NCBI RefSeq assembly: GCF_000739615.1
Contig: NZ_BATP01000003.1
Span: 516,251 to 580,250, forward strand
DNA: 64,000 nucleotides
Origin: Haloferula sp. BvORR071
GTDB lineage: Bacteria; Verrucomicrobiota; Verrucomicrobiia; Verrucomicrobiales; Akkermansiaceae
Direction of reading: 5' to 3'
The notes below the pieces were generated by a model that was not told where the DNA came from, ran no database searches, and saw nothing but the letters and a program-made list of their open reading frames with translations. The stretch's first letter is position 1. Each line of letters opens with the position of its first letter. Both the position numbers and the translations under genes were made by a program. Below are positions 45,330 to 53,680 of the stretch, piece by piece.

Positions 45330-45796
45330 CCGGAGGGTCCGCAGCAAGAAGATGAGCCGATCGCCGGCAAGCGACCGATGGGAGGCAGCCCACAAAGTTC
45401 GGGCGCGAGGCACTCGGTATGTTTGTGGGCCAGCACCAGCACCACGGCCTCCTCCGAGATCTCGTGGTCCGCAATGGCATATTGGGAAATGACGCGGTCC
45501 TCGTACTCGACTTCCACCGGAACACTTTCATCGGGAAGGTAGCCTTTCGCCCTATCGAGAATCGCGGCCATCTTGCGGGTCTCGATGCGGTGGTCGTAGT
45601 CCTGCCCCACCCACACCTGGAGCTGGCAGCTCACGCTTTCCCGCAAGGTGCCACCGCAATCGAGGAAAGTTTTCTGCACGCACCCGACCTCGGTCACGTG
45701 GAATGAGAGCGGCACGGGCGAGCCATCCGGGAGACGGATCCGGAAATACCGGTCAGGATTCCCGGCCAAAAGGGCCTTGAGTTGGGCAAGGGTCAT
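45320..45796 (-). CDS. DUF6428 family protein with Cys-rich tail, arsenic operon
   Basis: This 158-residue soluble protein matches what I recall of the DUF6428 family, often found beside arsR in Bacteroidota and Verrucomicrobiota. The features are SFHVTEVG near the N-terminus, an FLDCGG motif, the QVWVGQDYDHR block, TECLAPELCGLP, and a tail ending [11 protein letters not shown]. Cysteines in the middle and the terminal CC pairs could bind arsenite, making a chaperone or buffer role plausible; the biochemical role is not established to my knowledge. Starts at an ATGA overlap with arsR and overlaps the channel gene by 10 bases. Confidence 0.85.
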   Translation of the reverse strand: MTLAQLKALLAGNPDRYFRIRLPDGSPVPLSFHVTEVGCVQKTFLDCGGTLRESVSCQLQVWVGQDYDHRIETRKMAAILDRAKGYLPDESVPVEVEYEDRVISQYAIADHEISEEAVVLVLAHKHTECLAPELCGLPPIGRLPAIGSSSCCGPSGCC

Positions 45797-46203
45797 ACGC
45801 TTTCCGTCTTTCGTGACTTCGCAAGGCGCTTCGGTCCCGGGCAGCAGCTCCCAGCACGCACCGCCAGACGCGCTGCTGCATTCTTGTCATCGCTGGCCCA
45901 TTGGGGCTCCTCGGCCCCCTCACCCTTTAAAAGACGCAGCAGCTTCAGGTACTTCGACTCGATCCGGAAGTAGGTCCATTTTTCGCACTTCTCCGACTCC
46001 AGCAAACCCGCCCGGCGGATGATCTGGACATGGCTGGAAACCGACGACTGCGGCATCCCCAGGATCTCAGCCAGTTCGCAAACACAGAGAGCATCCTGCG
46101 CCACCAAACGGACAATACGCCATCGCGTGGCATCACCCAACGCACGGCAGACCTCAACAGGACTAATCGTCACGACTTTTCTCGTATCGACTATTCTCGT
46201 CAC
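45793..46203 (-). CDS. arsR: ArsR-family arsenic-responsive repressor
   Basis: This 136-residue winged-helix repressor has LCVCELAEILGMPQSSVSSHVQIIRRAGL as the sensing loop plus helix-turn-helix. The Cys pair in CVC is the usual arsenite site of this family, and the tail GSCCPGPK adds a vicinal pair often seen in related ArsR proteins. Binding arsenite should release it from DNA and derepress the operon. The frame opens at GTG 46203. The first eleven residues (through KVV) overlap imperfect repeats of TCGTGACGA type that look like an operator, so a start at one of the next two GTG codons is possible. Confidence 0.9.
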   Translation of the reverse strand: MTRIVDTRKVVTISPVEVCRALGDATRWRIVRLVAQDALCVCELAEILGMPQSSVSSHVQIIRRAGLLESEKCEKWTYFRIESKYLKLLRLLKGEGAEEPQWASDDKNAAARLAVRAGSCCPGPKRLAKSRKTESV

Positions 46204-46228
46204 GTCTAGTCAAAATCCCCGGGGATTT
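46165..46228. promoter_or_regulatory. probable ars operator region
   Basis: A GACTAGAC...GATTAGTC inverted pair (about 46160-46211, read on either strand) encloses two TCGTGACGA/CGTGACGAG-like elements over the arsR start. A separate perfect 16-base palindrome, AAATCCCCGGGGATTT, lies at 46213-46228. Position immediately upstream of, or over, the arsR start fits autoregulation. Which element ArsR binds is not decided by the sequence. Confidence 0.45.
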
Positions 46229-46242
46229 GGAAAATCGACTCT

Positions 46243-46542
46243 TCACTCAGCCAGTCGCCCTCGCCTTGTCGATCCGCGATAGCTTTTTCCGCTCAAGGCC
46301 GGCACGGAGACTCTCCAATTCGTTCCCGAGCGCGCTATGCTGAACTCCGGGATCGGGGCGCTGGCAGGCAGCGTCACTCCGCTCAAGGTCACTCCGCGCA
46401 CGCCCTGTCGAGCCCCGCCAAGTGAGCCCCACCAAGTTCGCTTGCCGTTCACGGTGATCCGTGCGTAAAACCCGTTGCCGGGCCGGCGGACGTAAAGTCC
46501 GGGGGTATCGGTCGCTTCCCATCGGGTTGCATCCTGTTTCAT
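46243..46542 (-). pseudogene. probable tyrosine-recombinase N-terminal remnant
   Basis: The frame from 46542 reads DATRWEATDTPGLYVRR, then GFYARITVNGKRTWWGSLG. This is the pattern of the N-terminal arm-binding region of phage-type integrases (short peptide, YYAR, V-x-GK, W-x-SL). After that the frame becomes Gly/Ser-rich and ends within 110 residues, with no core-binding or catalytic domain. A second frame shows a plausible tail, LRAGLERKKLSRIDKARA, suggesting a frameshift. Its position next to a tRNA-Ser gene is where such integrases usually sit. It is a short fragment and could be misread. Confidence 0.5.
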
Positions 46543-46634
46543 CTGATTACTCTGCGTTGCGGCAGGTAGTGGCATAAATCAGGTATACACCGACGGAAAG
46601 TGGAAAGCTTCAAGCAATTGAGGATCAACAAAAA

Positions 46635-46719
46635 GGAGGGGTGGCAGAGTGGTCTATCGCGTCGGTCTTGAAAACCGAAGTCGGGAAACTGACCGTGGGT
46701 TCGAATCCCACCCCCTCCG
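46635..46719 (+). tRNA. tRNA-Ser(TGA)
   Basis: The acceptor arms GGAGGGG (46635-46641) and CCCCTCC (46712-46718) pair perfectly, with discriminator G at 46719. The anticodon stem TCGGT/ACCGA encloses the loop CTTGAAA, giving anticodon TGA. A long variable arm (GTCGGGAAACTGAC) makes it a class II tRNA, as required for serine. The T-arm is GTGGG TTCGAAT CCCAC. The 3' CCA is not encoded. Confidence 0.95.
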
Positions 46720-46824
46720 CTCTTTGAGCTATCAAGGATCCCCCGAAGGCCTCTCGGGCGGTTTGGGGAGAATTCTTCACTCCGCGCATTGGGTCCGAAC
46801 GCTACTGAAGCTCCCTTCGGGGCA

Positions 46825-47772
46825 TCATCGCAGCGGATGCAGCCTCACACTGCCCGTCCAATCGCCAGCGGCAAGGGCGCTTCCATCCGGGCTAACAGCC
46901 AGGGAGTAGACCCAGTCCGGCCCAGAGCGCCATTGCAGCTCGATGACGTCGCTGTCGCCGTTGATACCCCGGATGATGCCTTCCTGACCGGCCGAGAAGA
47001 GCCGGCGGCCATCCCCTGACCAAGCGAGTGCCAGCACCGGCCCCTCGTGATTGCGGACGATCCGGACCATGCGCCCGATTTCCGGCTGCCAGAGGCGCAC
47101 GGTGCGGTCGTCGCCCGCACTGGCGCAGGTTGGCGGGCCGGCAACTATGGGCCGAAATGCCAGTGCCTGTACAGCCTCGGTGTGCTGGCCGAGCGAACGC
47201 AGGAGTTTACCGTCCGCCGCGGACCAGACCTTCAGCGAACGGTCGGCACTGGCGGTCACCACGTCACCGTTGCCCGGACTGAAGGCCACCGCGAGGACCG
47301 CCGCGGAGTGGCCAGTTAGAGTGAGGGCCTCCACCGGCGCAGCCCCCTCGGCAAGTGTCCAGACCTTCGCCGAATGGTCCGCGGAGGCTGTGACCACGCG
47401 CTTGCCCGCGGTATCAATGGCCACGCTCATGACCAGATCCTCGTGATTGCCGAAACGATGTCTCAACACGCCGTCCGGCCATGAGAGCAGCACCGCATCG
47501 CCGCGCAAGCCGGGCTCACCTCCCGCTGCGGCCAGCCAGTGACCATCGGCGGAAAAGCTGAGGGTGGTGACTTTCGTCAGCGGGCATTCGATCCGGCGCT
47601 GGACCACGGCATCTTTCGGCGAACGCACCTCAAGGGCGTGATCGCCGCTGCTCACCAGCACGCCGCCATCGGGACTGAAGGCGAGCGCCGTGACCGGCAC
47701 AGCCTGCAACCGGGCACCGCAAGCCAGCCACCCCAGCACGCCTACCACGATGCACCGCGCAGCTCCTCTCAT
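46825..47772 (-). CDS. secreted WD40 beta-propeller protein
   Basis: This 315-residue protein has a cleavable-looking signal peptide (residues 1-24, ending GARLQA) and about seven WD40 repeats: VTALAFSPDGGVLVSSG, VTTLSFSADGHWLAAAGG, VMSVAIDTAGKRVVTASADHSAKVW, VLAVAFSPGNGDVVTASADRSLKVW, VQALAF, VLALAWSGDGRRLFSAG and VYSLAVSPDGSALAAGD. A single propeller of this length is expected to be a protein-binding scaffold in the periplasm. It follows the DUF1501 gene with an ATGA overlap (47769-47772). In Verrucomicrobiota and Planctomycetota such WD40 proteins often share operons with DUF1501 and PSCyt proteins; their joint function is unknown. Confidence 0.9.
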   Translation of the reverse strand: MRGAARCIVVGVLGWLACGARLQAVPVTALAFSPDGGVLVSSGDHALEVRSPKDAVVQRRIECPLTKVTTLSFSADGHWLAAAGGEPGLRGDAVLLSWPDGVLRHRFGNHEDLVMSVAIDTAGKRVVTASADHSAKVWTLAEGAAPVEALTLTGHSAAVLAVAFSPGNGDVVTASADRSLKVWSAADGKLLRSLGQHTEAVQALAFRPIVAGPPTCASAGDDRTVRLWQPEIGRMVRIVRNHEGPVLALAWSGDGRRLFSAGQEGIIRGINGDSDVIELQWRSGPDWVYSLAVSPDGSALAAGDWTGSVRLHPLR

Positions 47773-49100
47773 ACGAGTTCTTGGATGAAGCTCCCCTCGC
47801 CCATGATCTTCATTGGACGGCCCGAGGGAGTCATGAGTTCGGCGCTCGGATCCACGCCGAGAAGTTTCAAAATCGAGAAGCCCAGATCCGGCGGCCCGAC
47901 CGGGCGGTCCACGGGGAACTCGCCGAAGCCATTTGTCGCCCCGATGATTTGCCCGCCCCGCACCCCGCCACCGGCCAACAATACCGAACCTGCGCGCGGC
48001 CAGTGGTCGCGCCCGCCGATGGCGTTCAGCTTGGGAGTGCGCCCGAATTCGCCCATCAGCACCACCAGCGTGGACTCTAGCAGGCCACGCTCGCGCAGGT
48101 CCGTCAGCAGCGCGGCATAGGCGCGATCCAGCGCGGGAAGCTTGCCACTACCAGGAAAGCGCGAGTCCGGCAATTCGCGGAAGATCTGGCTGTGCATGTC
48201 CCAACCGGGGTCCACCACCGTGACGAAGCGTGAGCCCGCCTCGACGAGACGCCGGGCCAAGAGACAGCCCCCGCCGATATTTCCACTGCCATAGCGCTCG
48301 CGGGTCTGGGCCGATTCGCGTGACAGGTCGAAGGCGGCCTTAGCCTCCGGCGATGAGAGCAAACGCCACGCTTGCTCATAGAAGGCATCACGATTCGCGG
48401 TGCCCGCGTCTTGGTCAACTTGTCGCGAGAGCGCGTCCATCTTCTCCAGCATCGCCTGGCGCTTGGCGCTGCGTTCGAAACCCACGCCCTCGGGTAATTG
48501 CAAGCCATCCACGCGCGATGGATCGCGCCCTGTGTTGAAGGCAGCAAAAGCCCCGGGCAAGTAGCCGGAGCGCGCGGCAGAAGAATCGCCACCGACTCCA
48601 TCATGGGGAATCGCCACATAAGGCGGCATCGTTCCACCCTGCCCCGCGGCATGGGATACCAGACTGCCTAGGCTGGGATACTCCAGCGCCGGGGTCGGCC
48701 GATGACCTGTTAGGAGAAAGCGCGAGCCGGTGTCGTGATTACCCAGCTCATGGGTCAGGGAGCGGATCAGCGCGACATCCTTCATCACCGCAGCCGTCCG
48801 CGGCAGATGCTCGCAAATCTGCACGCCGGACACCGCGGTGCCGATCGGCTTGAACTGGCTGCGCACTTCGGAGGGTGCCTCCGGCTTGAGGTCGAACATG
48901 TCGAGATGGCTTGGCCCACCGTCCAGCCAGATAAGAATGCACGACTTCGCCCGCACAGTCCCCTTTCCGGGCTCCGCCGCTGCTGCTTGCATCCGCAATA
49001 AGCTTGGCAAACTCAGGCCGAATGAAGTCAACACGCCGAGATGCAGGAAATCCCGGCGGGAAACACCGTCACAGCGACTTCGGAAGGAACGTGGATTCAT
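47769..49100 (-). CDS. DUF1501 family Tat-exported protein
   Basis: This 443-residue protein has a twin-arginine signal, SRRDFLHLGVLTSFGLSLP, at residues 14-32. The DUF1501 domain, distantly related to alkaline phosphatase/sulfatase folds, shows CILIWLDGGPSHLDMFDLKP near residues 54-73, IRSLTHELGNHDTGSRFLLTGH in the middle, VDPGWDMHSQIF, LVVLMGEFGRTPKLNAIGGRDHW and VLLAGGGVRGGQIIGATN. Metal-binding Asp/His residues in these blocks are retained. The family is characteristic of Planctomycetota and Verrucomicrobiota and is usually paired with a DUF1549/DUF1553 protein, as here (15 bases upstream). The substrate is unknown. Confidence 0.92.
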   Translation of the reverse strand: MNPRSFRSRCDGVSRRDFLHLGVLTSFGLSLPSLLRMQAAAAEPGKGTVRAKSCILIWLDGGPSHLDMFDLKPEAPSEVRSQFKPIGTAVSGVQICEHLPRTAAVMKDVALIRSLTHELGNHDTGSRFLLTGHRPTPALEYPSLGSLVSHAAGQGGTMPPYVAIPHDGVGGDSSAARSGYLPGAFAAFNTGRDPSRVDGLQLPEGVGFERSAKRQAMLEKMDALSRQVDQDAGTANRDAFYEQAWRLLSSPEAKAAFDLSRESAQTRERYGSGNIGGGCLLARRLVEAGSRFVTVVDPGWDMHSQIFRELPDSRFPGSGKLPALDRAYAALLTDLRERGLLESTLVVLMGEFGRTPKLNAIGGRDHWPRAGSVLLAGGGVRGGQIIGATNGFGEFPVDRPVGPPDLGFSILKLLGVDPSAELMTPSGRPMKIMGEGSFIQELV

Positions 49101-49115
49101 GACGTGCTCCTCAAA

Positions 49116-51239
49116 TTAATGATTGGCCGCGAACTCGCGGGAGTTGAGCGCGGACCAAAGCAAGTCGGCAACTGCTTCCGCGCGCCGCTCATCCGAAGGC
49201 AGCATGGCATTCCACGCGTCGAATTCATCCGCAGAAGGAAAGCGGCCGAAGGCCCGCAGATAGACGGCCTCGACAATCGCCCTATTACTTAGAGCGGGCA
49301 GCTCCGCGACCAAGCCGCTGTGAAGCTTGTCGTTAATGGTGCTTCCGTTCAAAAGGTGCAGTGCTTGGGCGAGGCCGCCGCCGCTGTTGGAGGAGCTGTC
49401 GCAGGCGCGCTTGCGCTCGCAGCGGCCTAACACATCAAGCGCCGGCGAAGGCGTGGCTGGACTGATGAGCTGCACCGCGCGCGTGCCGGAGGGATAACCG
49501 GCAAAGACATCGGACACGCCAGTGACTTGCGCCACGGCATCGGCAAAGACCGCAGCCGGCAGCGCCTTGCGCTGCGCCCGCGCAAAGAGCTTCACGGCGG
49601 CGGCATCGGCAGATCCTCCATGTGAGGCGAGCTGCCAGGTTCGGGAAGAGACGATCAGGCGGATGAGGCGGCGCAAGTCGTAGCCATGCGCCGTGAAGTC
49701 CGCCACCAGCGCATCCAATAGCGCCGGATGGGTGGCGGGATTGGTCGGCCGCAAATCGTCCACCGGCTCGACCAGCCCGCGGCCGAGAAGATGTCTCCAC
49801 ACCCGGTTCACGATGGTGCGGGCGAAGAAGGGATTCACCGGATCCGTCATCCAACTGGCCAACGCAAGTCGTCGGTCGCTGCCCTCAGGGATCACCACTG
49901 CGTCGCCACCCAGTGCCCGCGGCTCAAGCGGACGTCCCGTCTTCGGGTCATTCACCTCGCCGCGTTCACTAGCGCGAATCACATCTCCATCCCGGCTGAT
50001 CCTAGCGAAAAACGCCGCAAAGCGGTGATAGTCCTCCTGTGTCCAGCGGTCCGTGGGGTGAGCATGGCAGCGGGCGCAGCCGATCTGCGAACCCAGGAAA
50101 ATCCGCCCCACATGCTCGGATAGATCGCGGGGGTCGGAAGCCAGCAGCATGAATCCGGCTGGACCATTCCGCGCCGGGTCACCGGAGGCAGTGATGAGTT
50201 CGCGGGCGACACGGTCGAAGGGTGCCTTGCCAGCCACCTGCTCGCGCAGCCAGGCATGCCACGCCTTCGCCGCCGGCACCTGGCCGTTCAGCAGCAGCAG
50301 ATCCGCCAGCTTCATCGTCCAGTAGTCGACGAAGGCGTCGCTGGCTAACAGTTCATCGATGACCCACAGGCGCTTTTCCATCGAAGCGGGCTCCTCGAGG
50401 AAGGCCCGCACGGTGGCTTCATCTGGCAAGCGCCCGGCAAGGTCCAGATATGCGCGCCGCAGGAACTCGGCATCATCGCAGAGTGGCGCGGGGGAAATCC
50501 GGAGCCTCACAAATTCGCCGCGGATCTGCTCATCGATCCAGTTCGCCGGAGGAAAGCCACCCTCGCTCATGCCCGTGCCCTCCAGCGGCGCCGCCACCCG
50601 CACCGCGGCGACCTGCCCGCTGTAGCGCACCATGATGCTGGTGAGGCCCCGCCCTGTTAGAGTGAGCCCGCCGGACTTGCTGATCTCCGCCACCGCATCG
50701 TCATTGGAGGTGTAGAGCGCAAGCGCTGAAACCTCGCGACGCGATCCATCCGAGAGACTCGCCGTTACCCGAAGCTGGCGCGACTCACCGGCATTCTCTA
50801 ACAAGAGATCCGGCGGTTCCACCACGATACCCGTCACATGCAGGTCAGGCGCCCCTGCCGGAGCGCCCGCAGCGATCCAATCGCGAAGCACGGCATAGCC
50901 GGTGGAGTCGGTCCGCAGCTTGCGCCCGCCTTCGTGATCCAATCCCGTTTCCGAAGCTTTGCGCAGCACCAAGCTGTCCTCCGGCCTCGCTAGATCGATG
51001 CGTCGCCCGCCAAATTCCCGCGTCAGGCGCTCGAAGTCAGTCTCGGGATCGAAGCCAAACAGGCTGAGCCGCAAACCACCCTGGCCACTGGCCGCACCGT
51101 GGCAAGCCCCGGCGTTACAGCCCGCCCGGGTCAGCACCGGCAGCACATCCGTGCGGAATACCGGCGGAGACTCCGCGGCCACTGCCGCGATGGAGCTCAT
51201 CGCGAGCAAGGCAACGGCATTGGCGCAAGCGGCCCTCAT
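49116..51239 (-). CDS. PSCyt-type protein with DUF1549 and DUF1553
   Basis: This 707-residue protein has a signal peptide (residues 1-22) and an N-terminal cytochrome-like segment, RAGCNAGACHGAA, whose spacing is Cys-x4-Cys-His and not the standard CxxCH. A middle Ig-like (Big_2 style) region around residues 150-220 follows (SRQLRVTASLSDGS, AEISKSGGLTLTGRG). DUF1549 covers about 235-420 (WIDEQIRGEFVRL, FLRRAYLDLAGRLPDE, FVDYWTMKLADLL) and includes a true CxxCH (CARCHAHPTDRW). DUF1553 covers about 460-700 (NPFFARTIVNRVWRHLLGRG, HPALLDALVADFTAHGYDLRRL, ALHLLNGSTIN). The pairing with DUF1501 is standard in this phylum. It is probably periplasmic and redox-linked, substrate unknown. Confidence 0.92.
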   Translation of the reverse strand: MRAACANAVALLAMSSIAAVAAESPPVFRTDVLPVLTRAGCNAGACHGAASGQGGLRLSLFGFDPETDFERLTREFGGRRIDLARPEDSLVLRKASETGLDHEGGRKLRTDSTGYAVLRDWIAAGAPAGAPDLHVTGIVVEPPDLLLENAGESRQLRVTASLSDGSRREVSALALYTSNDDAVAEISKSGGLTLTGRGLTSIMVRYSGQVAAVRVAAPLEGTGMSEGGFPPANWIDEQIRGEFVRLRISPAPLCDDAEFLRRAYLDLAGRLPDEATVRAFLEEPASMEKRLWVIDELLASDAFVDYWTMKLADLLLLNGQVPAAKAWHAWLREQVAGKAPFDRVARELITASGDPARNGPAGFMLLASDPRDLSEHVGRIFLGSQIGCARCHAHPTDRWTQEDYHRFAAFFARISRDGDVIRASERGEVNDPKTGRPLEPRALGGDAVVIPEGSDRRLALASWMTDPVNPFFARTIVNRVWRHLLGRGLVEPVDDLRPTNPATHPALLDALVADFTAHGYDLRRLIRLIVSSRTWQLASHGGSADAAAVKLFARAQRKALPAAVFADAVAQVTGVSDVFAGYPSGTRAVQLISPATPSPALDVLGRCERKRACDSSSNSGGGLAQALHLLNGSTINDKLHSGLVAELPALSNRAIVEAVYLRAFGRFPSADEFDAWNAMLPSDERRAEAVADLLWSALNSREFAANH

Positions 51240-52291
51240 TTTTTCAACTCCTCAAGGAAGGCCTTGCCCGTCTTGCGTGCGTATTCGGTGCCGTAGTTCT
51301 CGAAGTGCAAGACGCGGGTCCAACCGTCGATCGCCTGTTGCTTGAGATCGGCGTTGTCCTTGATATAATCGCGGACCTCGGCCAGCACGGCGTCCACTGC
51401 GGCATCATCGTTCGTGGGCCGGATGAAACGCCGCACCAATCCCTCCAACTTGGGATCACTCGGCACGGCTCCGGGAATGGGTGCCCTAGCCGGCTGAGGT
51501 TCGGGACGGGGACCCGGGCGCTGCGGAGGCCGCGTAGCAAGCTCGGTCCGCAGGCTCTGCACTTCTCCAATCAGCGCCTTCACAGCGCCGCGGAGACCCT
51601 CCTCGGTGTTCAAGTCAAACTGGTTCAGATCCACCGGCGGACGCGCTGGCGGTGCCATACCTTCGCCGCGACGCATACCGCCACCATCACGCGGGCCGCC
51701 ACCGTTGCGGGCCATCTGGCGCTCGTTCAATTGCTCCAATGTCGGCGGATTCGCGTCGCCGCTCACCTTGGCCAGCGCTTCCAGCACCTTCGGTGCATCG
51801 GCGATCCCCGGCTGCGCGAGGGCGAAGTTCGCCGTGACCGTATTGTCCTTCGCCACGATGATGGTCATCAGGCATTCCTTGTTGAGCCCGTAGTTGCCCG
51901 GCCCCTCGGCACCGTCCAGCGAGAGTCCCACGCGGGACTGCAGTTTCAGTGAACCCGACGCGTTCTTTGCCCGCTGCTCGCCTTCCAGACGATCGGCATT
52001 CAGGAAAATGATCTCCGTCTTCAGCGAATCCTTCCTCAGCGCTCCATACTCATCCACCACCCGCAACAGCGGCATCATCGAGCGCTCAATGCCGTGCATG
52101 AAGACCAAGGCCGTAGCTCCACCGCCGTTGTCGGCAATCACCTCGCGCTCCTTGCCCGCGTTTGCGCCGAGGATTTCGACGATCTTGAAGGGCGTGGTTT
52201 TTTCTCCCGGCTGCTGGCCGGAGAAAATGGGATCGGCTGCCAACGCGGAACCGAGGAGGAAGGCTGACACGGCGAGTGAACGAAGGATCAT
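51236..52291 (-). CDS. secreted protein with thioredoxin-like N-terminal domain
   Basis: A 351-residue protein starting at the ATG at 52291, which gives a clean signal peptide (ILRSLAVSAFLLGSALA). Residues of roughly 30-180 look like a redoxin fold without the CxxC pair: TALVFMHGIERSMMPLLRVVDEYG in place of the active-site helix, then TEIIFLNADRLEGE, RVGLSLDGAEGPGNYGLN and MTIIVAKDNTVTANFAL. A Gly/Arg/Pro-rich linker and a C-terminal helical region follow. It is the first gene of the four-gene leftward operon and overlaps the PSCyt gene as ATGA. Loss of the cysteines argues against a disulfide reductase; a structural role is possible. Confidence 0.78.
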   Translation of the reverse strand: MILRSLAVSAFLLGSALAADPIFSGQQPGEKTTPFKIVEILGANAGKEREVIADNGGGATALVFMHGIERSMMPLLRVVDEYGALRKDSLKTEIIFLNADRLEGEQRAKNASGSLKLQSRVGLSLDGAEGPGNYGLNKECLMTIIVAKDNTVTANFALAQPGIADAPKVLEALAKVSGDANPPTLEQLNERQMARNGGGPRDGGGMRRGEGMAPPARPPVDLNQFDLNTEEGLRGAVKALIGEVQSLRTELATRPPQRPGPRPEPQPARAPIPGAVPSDPKLEGLVRRFIRPTNDDAAVDAVLAEVRDYIKDNADLKQQAIDGWTRVLHFENYGTEYARKTGKAFLEELKK

Positions 52292-52473
52292 GGCAGGGTG
52301 AAAAATGGCGGTAAAGGTCGCAACAAGAGCAAGTAAGTTAGGCAAATATGAGCATTACAACCCCGGCCCGGGCATTTTGTTCCGCAGCCTTGGCCAAAAA
52401 GAACCAGTGCGGGGCTTGCACCACGCCTCTTCCAATGCGACTGAAGCCGCGCGCTCAAACGGGCGCTTGAATA

Positions 52474-53670
52474 ATGGATTCCAGCCGCGGCGTTTCCGAA
52501 CGCACCCTTCTCCTGCTGCTCGCCTGCGTGCAGTTCACCCACATCATGGACTTCATGGTGATGATGCCGCTGGGCCCCCAGCTCATGCGCGAGCTGAACA
52601 TCTCGGCGGCAGCCTTCGGCAATATCATCTCGGCCTTCGGGATCGCGGCTGGCCTCGCCGGCCTGGCGATGGCTCCCTTCGCGGATCGCTTCGATCGCAA
52701 GAAACTGCTGCTGTTCTGCTACGCGGGCTTCACCCTGGGCACGCTGGTCTGCGGGCTTTCTCATTCACCCGCCATGCTCATGGCCGCGCGGGCGATGTGC
52801 GGGGCCTTCGGCGGGATCAGCAGCGCGGCCTTGCTCACGATCGTGGCTGACGTGGTGCCCGCAGAGCGACGGGCCCACGGCATGGGCATCATCATGACCG
52901 CCTTCTCCGTCGCGGCCGCACTGGGTGTCCCGTTGGGCCTCATGATGGCCCAATGGTGGAAGTGGGAGGCACCCTTCCTGGTCGTCGCCGGTGTTGGAGC
53001 AATTGTGTGGTCGCTCTCGGCTTGGCTTTTGCCTCCGGTGCGCGGCCATCTTGGCCGTGTCGATGTCGATCACCGCCAGGATTTCCTCCGCTTGCTGAAG
53101 GATGGCAACGCGTGGACCGGGATCGCCCTGATGATGATCTGCGTGATGGGCCACTTCATGGTCATCCCCTACCTCTCGCCCTACCTCGTCGGGAATGTGG
53201 GGCTGGCCGAGAAGCACCTTTTCCTCGTCTATCTCGTCGGCGGGATCGTCACCATCTTCACCGGCCCCTTCGTCGGTCGGATGGCCGATCGCCACGGGCG
53301 TTTCCTCGTCTTCACGATCATGATCACGATCGCCTGCACGGTGGTGTATCATCTTTCCACCTCGGGCCCTCTGCCGCTGTGGCACACGCTGCTGAATGCC
53401 GCGCTCTTCTTCATTTTCGCCAGCGGCCGCTTCATCCCTGCCCAGGCCACCATCTCGCTGGCGGTGCCACCCGCCCGGCGCGGCGCCTACATGAGCCTCG
53501 TGTCCTGCGCGCGAGACTTGGCCTCCGGCGCAACCGCAGCCATCGGCGGAGCGATCGTCGTGAAAGGTGCCGGTGGCGAGATCCAGCACTTCGACCGTCT
53601 GGGCCTGATCGCAATCAGTCTCAGCCTCCTCAGCATCGCGGTCTTCCGCCAAGTCAAGATGGCGGAGTAA
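52474..53670 (+). CDS. major facilitator superfamily transporter
   Basis: This 398-residue protein has 12 predicted transmembrane helices. The first is LLLLLACVQFTHIMDFMVMMPLG, and the loop after helix 2 has the MFS motif ADRFDRKKLLLF. A second-half equivalent, GRMADRHGRFLVF, follows helix 8. The N-terminal half resembles drug/metabolite efflux families (12-helix, short loops), but no substrate-specific motif is evident. It is divergent from the thioredoxin-like gene and converges on the small leftward gene at 53681. Monocistronic. Substrate not assigned. Confidence 0.92.
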   Translation: MDSSRGVSERTLLLLLACVQFTHIMDFMVMMPLGPQLMRELNISAAAFGNIISAFGIAAGLAGLAMAPFADRFDRKKLLLFCYAGFTLGTLVCGLSHSPAMLMAARAMCGAFGGISSAALLTIVADVVPAERRAHGMGIIMTAFSVAAALGVPLGLMMAQWWKWEAPFLVVAGVGAIVWSLSAWLLPPVRGHLGRVDVDHRQDFLRLLKDGNAWTGIALMMICVMGHFMVIPYLSPYLVGNVGLAEKHLFLVYLVGGIVTIFTGPFVGRMADRHGRFLVFTIMITIACTVVYHLSTSGPLPLWHTLLNAALFFIFASGRFIPAQATISLAVPPARRGAYMSLVSCARDLASGATAAIGGAIVVKGAGGEIQHFDRLGLIAISLSLLSIAVFRQVKMAE

Positions 53671-53680
53671 TCATCATCCC

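Noticed and set aside
52765..53652. 295-codon open frame on the - strand
   Set aside because: It is antisense to the MFS transporter; its His/Asp/Glu-rich composition is a typical mirror of hydrophobic codons.
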